Shown: positions 1 through 8,197, counted from the stretch's first letter. The stretch is DNA of 16,002 bases from Bacillota bacterium (GCA_029555925.1 JAKPQU010000385.1:1-16002), one strand, 5' to 3'. The notes: generated by a model not told the origin, from the letters alone. A program made the numbers and translations.

Positions 1-59
1 TAAATGAGAAATATCTACTTTTAATTGAAATACTTTACAGATTCACCACTCTTTAAAAT
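1..59. other. Window edge, no gene seen
   Basis: AT-rich sequence downstream of the small lipoprotein gene. I see no reading frame with a ribosome binding site, no clear hairpin followed by a T run, and no heptamer array here. Confidence 0.4.
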
Positions 60-275
60 TTATTTATGAAGCCCATTACCTTTTCTTGAATTTCTATTGT
101 TTATAATTGAAGTACCTGTGAAAATAAACGTAGAAACAAGAAAGATATTTGAAAGCATTTTCAACAGGCTTTCCGGATGACCGTCGCCATCGCCGTCATC
201 ACAGCCTGATAGAAATAAAGCCATGCTTATTAAAACCATAAAGAGTAAAAACCATGCTAATTTTTTTGATCTCAT
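60..275 (-). CDS. Small putative lipoprotein (71 aa)
   Basis: The N-terminus is a classical lipoprotein signal peptide: positive residues (R2, K4, K5), a hydrophobic stretch to about residue 22, then the lipobox LSGC with the acylated cysteine predicted at C25. After the cysteine comes an acidic DDGDGDGH segment. A second hydrophobic stretch follows at about residues 41-57, so the mature protein may also span or lie on the membrane. The start is supported by a good ribosome binding site (GAGGTGAT on the minus strand) a few bases before the ATG. It lies about 50 bp downstream of the large TPR gene on the same strand and could be co-transcribed with it. A heptamer repeat lies in the gap. No family is recognised and no function is proposed. 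Confidence 0.7.
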   Translation of the reverse strand: MRSKKLAWFLLFMVLISMALFLSGCDDGDGDGHPESLLKMLSNIFLVSTFIFTGTSIINNRNSRKGNGLHK

Positions 276-300
276 TAAATATCACCTCACTTTATTTGAC

Positions 301-314
301 GTAACGCGTGACGC
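301..314. repeat. Heptamer array, two units
   Basis: GTAACGC followed by GTGACGC, with a weaker unit (ATTTGAC) just before. It lies between the TPR gene and the small lipoprotein gene. It is one of about ten intergenic sites in this window built from the same 7-bp unit. Confidence 0.6.
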
Positions 315-325
315 AAGGAATGAAA

Positions 326-2257
326 CTATTTACCCGGATAAGTCGATGTATTTTTTATTATCTGTTGATTCTGACTGTTTATCCTGTCCTGCTGTTCCTG
401 ATTATATTTATTTATCATTGCTTCATTTTGCTGTTTGATTTTTTCCTGGTTCTGATTATAGTAATTATTATTGGAATAACTATTATTATAGCCGGAATAA
501 GTATTATTATAACGGGGATAAGTATTACTAGAACCGGAGTAAGTATTATTATAACTCTGACTGTTATTATAATTATACGATGTGTTATAATAACTTTTCC
601 TCTGATTTTGCAGATTCGTCAGGGCACTTGCCTTTGCATTGTAAATTTCACCGCTTCCCGGGTTGATTGTCAGGGCCTGGTCATAATATACTATTGCCAT
701 TGCATATTGTCCCGATGCTGCTGTTTGATTCCCTATGCAATAGAGGGCATTTGCCTTGTTTATAGTTGCCTGGCTGTAGTTTCTGTCAATGGCTAAAATT
801 CTGTCATAACAGCTTATTGCCATGGAATAGTCTCCGCTGTTGTAGTAAGTATTTCCCATACTGTGGAGGTATTCGATCTTTTTGTCACATGCCTCTTTGA
901 AAGATGGATCTATTGCCAGAGCTTTATCGTAAGAGGTAAATCCCTGCTCATATTTACCTTCTGAACAGAACCTGTTTCCCTGAGCATAAAGGGCATTTCT
1001 TTTCCCTTTTATGGCATATATAAATTTAGAATCCATTTCCAGAGCCTTATCATAATAATAAATACTGTCTTCATATTTGCCCAGGTTAAATAAACTGTTT
1101 GCCAGATCGTAATATGCAAGTTTTTTACCTGTATTCAAACCGGGATAAGCCGGATTGATGAGTAAAACTTTATTGTAATATGTCAGTCCTTCTTTGTATT
1201 TTTTTTGTTTGCACAGAGTATATCCTTTACCGTAAAGTGCAGTTGTATATTGAGGGTCAATTTTTATGGCTTTATTATAACACTTAATACTTTCGTCGTA
1301 TTTTTTCTGTTTCATGAGAACATAACCCTTACCGTACCAGGCCTCTTTATATGAAGGTTTAAGCTTTAAAGCACTGTCATAGCAGGAAATACTTTCTCTG
1401 TATTTTTTCTGTCCGGCCATTGCATTACCCATACAATAAAAGGTTTTATGATTTTTTGGATTAATCTTCAGGGCATGTTCATAACATTTTATTCCTTCAC
1501 CGTATTTTTTCAGTTCCCATAAGGTGAGTCCTTTATTTAGCAATGCACTGTCATCTTTAGAGTTATTTTCCAGAGCTTTATTGAAACACTCTATTGCTTC
1601 CCCCGGTTTCTTCAGCTTTCTCAGAGCCATACCTTTACTGTTCCATGCCTGCCAGTATTCAGGTTTTATATACAGGGCTTTGTCGAAATAACCTTTAGCT
1701 TCTTCGTATTTTTTCAGTTTCATTAAAGTGAGCCCCTGTTCATAGAGTAAAGATGCCGAAAAATTCTTTGCATATGGATATAGCATGTAACCTGCTATTA
1801 AAAGAACAATCAGTGAAAAGAGATTTTTAAAAAATGAATTGCCTGAAGTTTTATTCGTCTGTGTAATTAAATTGACCTGTACCGGTGTGGCAGTATGTCT
1901 GTATTGAGTGCCGGGAGGATAGGGACTGCTCTGTTTATGGGCAGGCGGAGCCTGTTGATATGAAATATTTCTGCTATGAGGCTGAACAATCTGCCTGTGT
2001 GAAACATTTCGTCCGTAATTTTGATGTACCGGCTGAGTGGCTTTACCTGAGCTGGCAGAAGGCGGAAGAATTGCAGTGTTTTTCTCTACAGACATATTTT
2101 GCTGTACAGTCATGGCATCATCAACAAAATCAGATGTTATATGTCCTGCTTTTAAAGGGTTACTTCCCGATGAAGCTTTTAAAGAAATTCCGCAGATTAT
2201 ACAGTAGTTACTTGCATCATTGTTTTCTGCTCCGCAATCAATGCAGTATTTAATCAT
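326..2257 (-). CDS. Zinc-ribbon, single-pass membrane TPR protein with Asn/Tyr-rich tail (643 aa)
   Basis: Four regions are visible. Residues 1-25 form a zinc ribbon (CIDCG, then CIICG about 11 residues later). Residues 40-140 are a Pro/Gln/Ser-rich linker. Residues about 143-162 are one hydrophobic membrane segment. From about 168 to 545 there are roughly ten TPR units of 34 residues or slightly more, with repeated patterns such as KYEEAKGYFDKAL and a Pro near each unit end. The last 90 residues are rich in Asn, Tyr, Ser and Gln, with heptapeptide repeats of the type YNNTYSG. The zinc ribbon is expected in the cytoplasm and the TPR array on the other side of the membrane. An AAAGGA motif about 10 bases before the ATG supports the start. 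TPRs bind partner proteins, but the partner is unknown. The gene diverges from the ankyrin-protein gene. Confidence 0.85.
   Translation of the reverse strand: MIKYCIDCGAENNDASNYCIICGISLKASSGSNPLKAGHITSDFVDDAMTVQQNMSVEKNTAILPPSASSGKATQPVHQNYGRNVSHRQIVQPHSRNISYQQAPPAHKQSSPYPPGTQYRHTATPVQVNLITQTNKTSGNSFFKNLFSLIVLLIAGYMLYPYAKNFSASLLYEQGLTLMKLKKYEEAKGYFDKALYIKPEYWQAWNSKGMALRKLKKPGEAIECFNKALENNSKDDSALLNKGLTLWELKKYGEGIKCYEHALKINPKNHKTFYCMGNAMAGQKKYRESISCYDSALKLKPSYKEAWYGKGYVLMKQKKYDESIKCYNKAIKIDPQYTTALYGKGYTLCKQKKYKEGLTYYNKVLLINPAYPGLNTGKKLAYYDLANSLFNLGKYEDSIYYYDKALEMDSKFIYAIKGKRNALYAQGNRFCSEGKYEQGFTSYDKALAIDPSFKEACDKKIEYLHSMGNTYYNSGDYSMAISCYDRILAIDRNYSQATINKANALYCIGNQTAASGQYAMAIVYYDQALTINPGSGEIYNAKASALTNLQNQRKSYYNTSYNYNNSQSYNNTYSGSSNTYPRYNNTYSGYNNSYSNNNYYNQNQEKIKQQNEAMINKYNQEQQDRINSQNQQIIKNTSTYPGK
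491..553 (-). repeat. Three tandem 21-bp coding repeats
   Basis: Units at 491-511, 512-532 and 533-553 share the core ATAAGTATTA or AGTAAGTATTA and differ at a few positions. They encode the heptapeptides YNNTYSG / SSNTYPR and variants in the C-terminal tail of the TPR protein, and could change in number by slippage without breaking the frame. Confidence 0.65.
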
Positions 2258-2399
2258 AATCCCATATTCCTTTGTAATTCTCTCTTTTTTATTATTATAT
2301 CATATTTTATAAAAAATCATGAATTTTTGTGAACCTTTTTATTTTTTTGAGTGATATAATAACTATATAAATGTTATATGGTTCCGGGAGGTGCTGCAA
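2258..2399. promoter_or_regulatory. Divergent intergenic region with candidate promoters
   Basis: This very AT-rich stretch separates the divergent TPR (minus) and TPR-ankyrin (plus) genes. A TATAAT hexamer at 2355-2360 (plus) is a good -10 candidate for the ankyrin gene, with no convincing -35 at normal spacing. On the minus strand, TATAAT at 2294-2299 is a -10 candidate for the TPR gene. The plus-strand ribosome binding site GGGAGGT is at 2386-2392. Confidence 0.4.
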
Positions 2400-3107
2400 T
2401 TGAAGAAAAAAATATTTATGCTTTTACCTGTTCTCCTTGTTTTACTGGCTTTTTTTTTACATTATTATCTATGGTTTTTTCTTGGAAATATATCATGTGG
2501 TAAGAGAGACTATGTTAAGGCTATTTCATACTATGATAAGGCTCTGAAGGTTAACCCTGATTTTTCATCTGCCTTGCTCAAAAAATCATTTATGTTATTT
2601 TTCACTGGTAAAAATAAAGAAGCCTGTGAATGTATTGACAGATTGATAGACATGAATCCTGGCTTAAAGGGTGTAAATGTTAATTTCAGTATTTATGCTT
2701 ATAAGCCTTTACATATCATCTCTGTAATGGGCCATAAGAAAATGGCTGAATTATTGATAGAGCATGGGGCGGATGTAAATGCACGACGGGACGATGGGCG
2801 GGGCGATTATACTCCTCTTTATTTCGCCCTGAGAGAGAATCACATGGATTTAGTTGTCTTATTTATAGAAAAAGGAGCAGATATACATAAGTTAGATCAT
2901 TACGGAGAAACCCTTTTACATAGTGTTGCAGGAACAGGCTGTAAAGAAGCAGTAGAATTACTCGTAGAAAAAGGTCTGGATGTAAATGCTACGGATAGAA
3001 ATGGAAGAACCCCTTTATACTGTGCTGTAGAACATAAAGAAATAGTGGAATTACTCATGGAAAAAGGAGCAAATATAAATGTTTCTGGGTATAGCTATTT
3101 CTCGTAA
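2400..3107 (+). CDS. Membrane-anchored TPR-ankyrin repeat protein, C-terminally frameshifted (235 aa)
   Basis: A basic N-terminus (KKK) and a hydrophobic segment at about residues 5-30 anchor or export the protein. One to two TPR-like units follow (about 30-90), including DYVKAISYYDKALKVNP. About four ankyrin repeats complete the protein, with motifs such as PLHIISVMGHKKMAELLIEHGADVN and NGRTPLYCAVEHKEIVELL. TTG at 2400 is chosen as the start because GGGAGGT (2386-2392) sits 8 bases upstream; the in-frame GTG at 2391 overlaps that binding site. The frame stops soon after GANIN with the non-ankyrin residues VSGYSYFS. The missing end of the fifth repeat is found in another frame just downstream (3085-3186), so this is a truncated form of a longer protein. 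It precedes the kinase gene on the same strand and may be co-transcribed. Confidence 0.75.
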   Translation: MKKKIFMLLPVLLVLLAFFLHYYLWFFLGNISCGKRDYVKAISYYDKALKVNPDFSSALLKKSFMLFFTGKNKEACECIDRLIDMNPGLKGVNVNFSIYAYKPLHIISVMGHKKMAELLIEHGADVNARRDDGRGDYTPLYFALRENHMDLVVLFIEKGADIHKLDHYGETLLHSVAGTGCKEAVELLVEKGLDVNATDRNGRTPLYCAVEHKEIVELLMEKGANINVSGYSYFS

Positions 3108-3186
3108 ATACAGTAATAATGAAAAATTGAGAGAAATACTTGTAAAATATGGCGGTAAACCGGGAAAAAAAGAGGGAGGGAAATAA
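3085..3186 (+). pseudogene. Out-of-frame end of the ankyrin protein
   Basis: Read in the +1 frame, this stretch gives LGIAISRKYSNN, then EKLREILVKYGGK and a Lys/Gly-rich end, stopping at TAA 3184-3186. That is a typical closing ankyrin repeat. Joined to the upstream GANINVS it would complete the repeat, except that about seven residues (the D-x-x-G-x-T-P part) are absent. A deletion of roughly 20 bases explains both the lost residues and the frame change better than a one-base sequencing error. It ends two bases before the kinase ATG. Confidence 0.65.
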
Positions 3187-3187
3187 A

Positions 3188-5074
3188 ATGGCTCTTGAAA
3201 CGGGAACAATACTGAATAATATCTATCGAGTGGTAAGGCTTCTCGGAAGCGGTGCCATGGGTAATGTATATCTCGTAGAGAGAATTGACGATGACAGAAG
3301 ATTTGTAGTAAAAGAACTTATCTTTTCGGAAACATGCGGTATAGATGCAGATGCGGCAAAGGAGATTTTTTTCCGTGAAGCGGAATTTATGGTCAATTTC
3401 AATCATCCCGGCCTGCCGAAAACATATGGTATATTTACAGAAAAAGAATTAAACTATCTTACAATGGATTACCTAGAAGGGAAAACACTGGAAGAAATTT
3501 TGAATTCTTCGGAAAAACCTTTATCGGAAGAAAAAGCTATTAAATGGACTGTGGAACTCTGTGAAATTCTGGATTATCTTCATAATACCTTTAAAGCCCC
3601 TGTAGTATACAGAGACCTGAAACCTTCCAATATAATAATAACATCCGATGATAAGGTAAAACTCGTAGATTTCGGAATAGCCAGATATTATAATCCTGAT
3701 AAGATTACAGACACATTCAGTTACGGTTCTCCCGGCTATGCGGCGCCTGAACAGTACAGAGGCCGTGGACAGTCTTCTCCTCAATCTGACGTATATGGTC
3801 TCGGTGTCATATTATTTCAGATGGTTACCCTTTACGATCCTTCTGTAAAACCTTTTACTTTTCCGCCTGTGAGGACTTTGAATAGTTCCGTAAAACCGGG
3901 CCTTGAGGAAATTATAAGACATGCCATAGAAATGGAACCTTTAAAGAGATATATTAGCGTTAAGGATTTTAGAGATGCTCTGTTGAAATACACAGGTGCC
4001 GGTAAGATTTCTTCTGAAACATCAGGTGATGCAGTCCGAACAACCTTTTATAAGATAGCAGGCCTTTTTATTCTTTCCCTCTGTGGAGTTTCACTTTTTT
4101 CCAATACTTTTGATTTGGATCGTTATAAATATGGTAATATCTATGCAGCAGAACAGATATCTCTACTCATTTTTATCCCTTCCATTATTACGTTCTTTCT
4201 CTGGCATATTATAAACCTGATAATTGATATAAAAAAGGGAACGGTAAAAATTTCTTTAACCGGACTAATGATTTTACTGAGCCTTGCCGGCCTGATTATC
4301 GTAAATATCTATACATATAGAAATCATCCATATGATAAAAGTGACTATCTGCGTAATAGTTTTATTTTGATAGCATGGGTATTTTACATATGGCTTTTTA
4401 TAAAATCTTATATGTATATATATTATTTCATGAGAAATTCTTCCGATACAGTGAGGATTATTTTTGTAATTCCCATTATTTTATTATGGAGTTGTTTTTA
4501 TGTAAGAGTATTTTCAGTAGAACTATTCTCATTAAAGAGTCTGTTTCAAATTTTAATATTTCTTATAATTGCAACTCTTTATTTACTCCCTTTCATATGG
4601 TCTTTATTTCATTTGATATATTTATTCACTCACCGGATTTTATCTGTTTTTAATCCCGGAAAAGATCCGGTAAAAAGTTTTCTTTTTCCTGCTGCCGGCA
4701 TAGTTCTATTTTTTATATTTCTTTTTCTGATGTTATTACCGAATTTCCTCAATGCGAGAGCAAGCGGGCACCTTGCCGGATGTGAAAGTAACATAAAAAA
4801 TATTGCCATAGCCCTGGAGATGTATGCTGCAGATAATAAGGGAGTCTATCCTCCTTCACTTGAATATCTCCTGGAAAACAGGTCTCCGTCAGGCACCGGT
4901 TATATGAAAACTCTGCCTTTATGTCCTGCGTCGCGCTTGAAATACGGATACATTGTTGATAATAATCCGGATAATTTTACCATGTGGTGCAATGGAGTGA
5001 ACACTCATTGTAATGCAGGCACGCCTGATGGCTATCCCCAGTATGCACCGGGTCAGGGATTGATTTGTAGATAA
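3188..5074 (+). CDS. Membrane Ser/Thr protein kinase fused to a pseudopilin-like domain (628 aa)
   Basis: Residues about 12-275 are a Hanks-type kinase: glycine loop GSGAMGNVY (from G20), catalytic lysine K42 in VVKEL, catalytic loop YRDLKPSN (D143; Tyr replaces the usual His of HRD), DFG at D161 and the activation segment end GYAAPEQY. Residues about 280-525 hold six or seven hydrophobic segments. The last segment runs into LLPNFLNARASGHLAGCESN and then IKNIAIALEMYAADNKG, a pattern of type II secretion major pseudopilins (GspG), and the domain continues to the C-terminus with about five cysteines and the motif YPQYAPGQGLI. No prepilin peptidase site (G before FTLIE) precedes it, so it is probably not cleaved. 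The start is ATG 3188 with GGGAGGG at 3174-3180. The kinase should be cytoplasmic and the pilin-like domain extracytoplasmic. The substrate is unknown. Confidence 0.88.
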   Translation: MALETGTILNNIYRVVRLLGSGAMGNVYLVERIDDDRRFVVKELIFSETCGIDADAAKEIFFREAEFMVNFNHPGLPKTYGIFTEKELNYLTMDYLEGKTLEEILNSSEKPLSEEKAIKWTVELCEILDYLHNTFKAPVVYRDLKPSNIIITSDDKVKLVDFGIARYYNPDKITDTFSYGSPGYAAPEQYRGRGQSSPQSDVYGLGVILFQMVTLYDPSVKPFTFPPVRTLNSSVKPGLEEIIRHAIEMEPLKRYISVKDFRDALLKYTGAGKISSETSGDAVRTTFYKIAGLFILSLCGVSLFSNTFDLDRYKYGNIYAAEQISLLIFIPSIITFFLWHIINLIIDIKKGTVKISLTGLMILLSLAGLIIVNIYTYRNHPYDKSDYLRNSFILIAWVFYIWLFIKSYMYIYYFMRNSSDTVRIIFVIPIILLWSCFYVRVFSVELFSLKSLFQILIFLIIATLYLLPFIWSLFHLIYLFTHRILSVFNPGKDPVKSFLFPAAGIVLFFIFLFLMLLPNFLNARASGHLAGCESNIKNIAIALEMYAADNKGVYPPSLEYLLENRSPSGTGYMKTLPLCPASRLKYGYIVDNNPDNFTMWCNGVNTHCNAGTPDGYPQYAPGQGLICR

Positions 5075-5081
5075 ATATTTT

Positions 5082-6467
5082 TTAACGTTCCCATCCAGAA
5101 ATAATAAATATTTTCTCCAGTAATTTTCTTTCCGGTTTTGAGGCATCGTCAGGATGAAACCACAGCTCAAACCTTGCAGGGTATGAAGAGTGAAATCCTC
5201 CTTCATATACTGTTATCTGGCTGTTATAAAAGAACTGTTCATTTTTATTATCAGACCAGCCGGTATATTCTGTTGAAGCATAATAGATATCTTCCTGTGA
5301 CGCTTCAAGGGGCATATTTTTTGTCCCTTCAAATACTTTAACATAAACATACCCTTTTTCTCCGGGATTTATAAAGGCGTCTACCTGATAAATTCCCGGC
5401 TGCAGTCCTGCACGGACTTTTATGTCACGTTTCCCTTTTCTTACGGAAAACAGCGGCATAAGAGAAGGGTCAAAACCTTTCTCCGATGCAGTCCTGGAAG
5501 TAAAAAGTCCTTCCAGTTCCTTTTTTAGAAAATTCAGTGCCATATCAGTCAATGGACGACCTCTGTAAGGGCTTTTTTCCAGTATTCTTATGGCAGTTTT
5601 CCCGGATTCAAGCTGAAGACATGAGTAGAAACCATGATCTTCCATAAGGTTCAGTGTAATGGAACCGCTTCCAGCTTTCTCATAGTTTGTACTTTCTTCC
5701 AGATCTCTTGTAACAGGAATATTATATTCAATCCACATGGCTGTTTCTATAGATATATTATCTGTAAGATAATCGTCAAAATAGCCGTAATTATCGGTCC
5801 AGTCTCCGTTAATCACAAACCGCCTCGTAGCGGTTAATCTGTCATCTGCGCTGATAAGACGCCATTTTGCGCTTGTTGCCAGATGTCTGACGAGTATGTC
5901 CCGTTTGTCGCCGGAAAAATCCGGGAACGTGATATTTTCTATTACCTGATTGTTTTCCGTAACAGGGTTTTTAAATAGATATAAACGTTGTTCTACTTCC
6001 GGATCTTTCTGAAGTCCCCAGACAGGCCCCTCTGCTCCTTCCCCCGGTCTGTTGTTTATTACATGGTTTACTTTCATGCCGGGAGGTGGCGATATGTGTT
6101 TGAAAAAATCATCATATTTTTCATAACATCTGTATCCTTCTTCAGTCTTTCCCTCTTCACATAAAGCTTTACCTGTTTTATACCGGGCAATGGCATAATC
6201 GGGATCTATAGTTAAGACTTTATTGTAACTTTCAATGGCTTCACCGTATCTGCCCAGGTTAAATAAAGAATTTCCCCTGCTATACCAGGCCTTAAGAGAA
6301 TGACTGTCAGCTTCTATGGCTTTATCAAGCCATTTAATTGCTTCTTCATATTTTCCCGTGTCATACAGATCATTACCCTTCCGGCACCATTCTTCATAAG
6401 AACCGGCATGAGCCGGCATGAGATTAAACAGTAAGATTATTATCATGGCAATTATTTTTTTTAACAT
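5082..6467 (-). CDS. Secreted or periplasmic TPR protein with a beta-rich C-terminal region (461 aa)
   Basis: A signal peptide is clear (MLKKIIAMIIILLFNLMPAHA, cleavage likely after AHA). Two full TPR units and one partial unit follow at about residues 25-120, for example KYEEAIKWLDKAIEADSHS and RYGEAIESYNKVLTIDPDY. The remaining 330 residues match no family I recognise. They are rich in aromatic and beta-forming residues and end with a segment containing GIYQVDAFINPGEKGYVYVK, then EYTGWSDNKNEQFFYNSQ, which looks like a compact beta domain. The start is ATG 6467, 7 bases after AGGAGGT; a GTG at 6476 overlaps that site and is rejected. The gene converges on the kinase gene with only 7 bp between stop codons. 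An extracytoplasmic role fits the signal peptide; the function is unknown. Confidence 0.82.
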   Translation of the reverse strand: MLKKIIAMIIILLFNLMPAHAGSYEEWCRKGNDLYDTGKYEEAIKWLDKAIEADSHSLKAWYSRGNSLFNLGRYGEAIESYNKVLTIDPDYAIARYKTGKALCEEGKTEEGYRCYEKYDDFFKHISPPPGMKVNHVINNRPGEGAEGPVWGLQKDPEVEQRLYLFKNPVTENNQVIENITFPDFSGDKRDILVRHLATSAKWRLISADDRLTATRRFVINGDWTDNYGYFDDYLTDNISIETAMWIEYNIPVTRDLEESTNYEKAGSGSITLNLMEDHGFYSCLQLESGKTAIRILEKSPYRGRPLTDMALNFLKKELEGLFTSRTASEKGFDPSLMPLFSVRKGKRDIKVRAGLQPGIYQVDAFINPGEKGYVYVKVFEGTKNMPLEASQEDIYYASTEYTGWSDNKNEQFFYNSQITVYEGGFHSSYPARFELWFHPDDASKPERKLLEKIFIISGWER

Positions 6468-6778
6468 CAGAGGCACCTCCTGAGATTGTAGTTACTTTCA
6501 TAATTTACTGGAATTTAAGTGTTTCGTGACGCGTAACTCGTAACGCGTGACGCGAGGATTATCTGTAATTTTTTATGAACTATACTATTATATACGCTAA
6601 CCTTTTTTCTTTGTCTGTAGCTGAAAATCCTGCAATAATTATCTTCTATGTGTGAATGGAAAAAAGAAATTATTGTCTGATATTTTACAATATGTTAACA
6701 AATTTACTATGTTTTTCTCATATATTTATAGTATATTTATATAAAGAAATTCTTTTATTCTGGAAAGGAAATTTTATA
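6468..6778. other. Divergent intergenic region with a heptamer array
   Basis: This 311-bp gap separates the secreted TPR gene (minus) from the DUF2252 gene (plus). It contains the minus-strand ribosome binding site AGGAGGT next to 6475, a four-unit heptamer array at 6525-6552, and then an AT-rich stretch. A weak plus-strand promoter candidate is TTTACA (6684-6689) with TATGTT (6708-6713), spaced 18. The plus-strand ribosome binding site GGAAAGGAA is at 6762-6770. An in-frame ATG at 6656 has no ribosome binding site, and the peptide it would add is unlike the family. Confidence 0.45.
6525..6552. repeat. Heptamer array, four units
   Basis: Four contiguous units: CGTGACG, CGTAACT, CGTAACG, CGTGACG, followed by a degenerate CGAGGAT. 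It lies about 60 bp upstream of the secreted TPR gene, within its likely 5' region. Confidence 0.75.
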
Positions 6779-8197
6779 ATGACTACAATAAAATCAGGAC
6801 ATGTTAAAATAGAAGAGCAAAGGCCGGTAAGCCATAAAAAAGCATCAAGGGAAGTAAAAGATAAATCTGACGAAATAAAAGATAAAGTGCTGAAAGGTTC
6901 GGAAGAAAAAGAGCCTTTTCTGGCGAATATGGAGAAATTGCGTTCTGTCAGAGAGAAAACTTCTCACGAGAATGTTCCTCCCGCAATGGCATTTATTCGC
7001 TCTTTTGACAAAAATCTCGGCATAAAAGAACCTTTCTTACAGGAAAAATATGATTTGATGAAAACAGATCCCCATGTATTCTACAGAGCTATCCCTGCTC
7101 TTTTTTACCATGATCTGAAAAATGATTTCGCCGGGATATCAAAACTTCTTGACAGAACTGCACCTGAAGTGACAATAGACGGTGATGCTCATTTAAGAAA
7201 TTTCGGCACAATTAAAGGGCCGGATAAAAGTGTCTGCTGGGGATTGAATGATTTCGACCAGGCAGAATCCGGTTCTCCCGAGTGGGACCTGGAACGTATG
7301 GCAGTAAGTGCTGTTCTTACAGGCAGACTGGCCGGAATTGACAGGGATGATATAAGTAATACTATTGAACATATCGGGAAAAAATATTTTCATACCATAA
7401 GAAAAATTGCTTCCGGCAATATAGATCCTCATCCTGCTTTCCTGGCAAAAGATGAAGCAGAAGGCAAAATAGAAGGTTTGATAAAAGACAGAGAAAAAAT
7501 AAGCCAGAAGGATTTCCTGAAAGATTATAAAAAACTGAATAAAAATGATGTGCCTGTTTTTATACACAGCGAAGAGCTTATCCCCGTATCATCGGCGATG
7601 AAGCAGAAGATTACTAAAGCTCTTTCAGATTATGAAAAAACTATCGGTGAAACTCCGAGAATGAAAAGACCTCTGCAGGTTTACGACATTGCGGAAAAAT
7701 TGAGGAGCGGAGGAAGCAGTTACGGACTTCCCCGTTATTATACTCTTGTGGCCAATGCAGATCCGAACAAGGAGCCTCTTATACTTGAAGTAAAACTATT
7801 ATTTGAATCCGGGATAAAGGATGAAACAGGAGATCTGAAACTGGGAGACGCAAAAACTGTGGCAGAAGATCAGAGAGCCATGCAGCAGAACATGGGAAAC
7901 CCTGTTACAGGATATTGCACGATTGACGGTTATTCCTATCTTGTCAGGGAATATGAAAGAGAAAAAAAGAGTACACCTCTTGAAGATTTTACCGGAGCAG
8001 TTGACCTGAATGTGCTTGCAAAACAGGCGGCAGAGGTGCTGGCTTTCGCTCATGGAAGAACAAAAACAGATGCCCGTAAGATAGATGGATGGGTAAAAGA
8101 TGACGAAGATAAAGCAATAGCAAATCTCAAAGAATTTGCCTTCGCCTATGCGGATAAGGTGCAGTCAGATTATAATGCCTTTAAAAAAACTTTTTAA
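6779..8197 (+). CDS. DUF2252 family protein (472 aa)
   Basis: The family signature is clear. GDAHLRNFG begins near residue 135, followed about 20 residues later by NDFDQAESGSPEWDLERMAVS, which matches the DUF2252 pattern GDxHxxNFG ... NDFDEx...WDLxRLxxS. Near the C-terminus YLVREYEREK and LAFAHGRT are also typical. The His/Asn and Asp motifs recall the catalytic loop and metal-binding Asp of the aminoglycoside phosphotransferase/kinase-like fold, so a small-molecule or protein kinase-like activity is possible, but the family has no firmly established reaction that I know of. The first 70 residues are Lys/Glu-rich and probably disordered. The start is ATG 6779, supported by GGAAAGGAA about 9 bases upstream. 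It has no signal peptide, so it is probably cytoplasmic. It stands alone, with no close same-strand partner. Confidence 0.82.
   Translation: MTTIKSGHVKIEEQRPVSHKKASREVKDKSDEIKDKVLKGSEEKEPFLANMEKLRSVREKTSHENVPPAMAFIRSFDKNLGIKEPFLQEKYDLMKTDPHVFYRAIPALFYHDLKNDFAGISKLLDRTAPEVTIDGDAHLRNFGTIKGPDKSVCWGLNDFDQAESGSPEWDLERMAVSAVLTGRLAGIDRDDISNTIEHIGKKYFHTIRKIASGNIDPHPAFLAKDEAEGKIEGLIKDREKISQKDFLKDYKKLNKNDVPVFIHSEELIPVSSAMKQKITKALSDYEKTIGETPRMKRPLQVYDIAEKLRSGGSSYGLPRYYTLVANADPNKEPLILEVKLLFESGIKDETGDLKLGDAKTVAEDQRAMQQNMGNPVTGYCTIDGYSYLVREYEREKKSTPLEDFTGAVDLNVLAKQAAEVLAFAHGRTKTDARKIDGWVKDDEDKAIANLKEFAFAYADKVQSDYNAFKKTF

Noticed and set aside
308..796. Long plus-strand frame rich in Ile, opposite the TPR protein tail
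   Set aside because: It is the complement of the Asn/Tyr-rich repeats, has no ribosome binding site, and its composition follows from the antisense of AAT/TAT codons.
1885..2253. Plus-strand frame opposite the TPR protein linker
   Set aside because: It lies entirely within the TPR gene on the other strand, with no ribosome binding site or recognisable domain.
2391..2393. GTG as start of the ankyrin protein
   Set aside because: It overlaps the GGGAGGT ribosome binding site; TTG 2400 has the right spacing.
3149..3187. Upstream ATG for the kinase
   Set aside because: It falls in the out-of-frame ankyrin tail, and the clear ribosome binding site GGGAGGG lies after it, serving ATG 3188.
6474..6476. 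GTG as start of the secreted TPR protein
   Set aside because: It overlaps the AGGAGGT site; ATG 6467 has proper spacing and begins a normal signal peptide.
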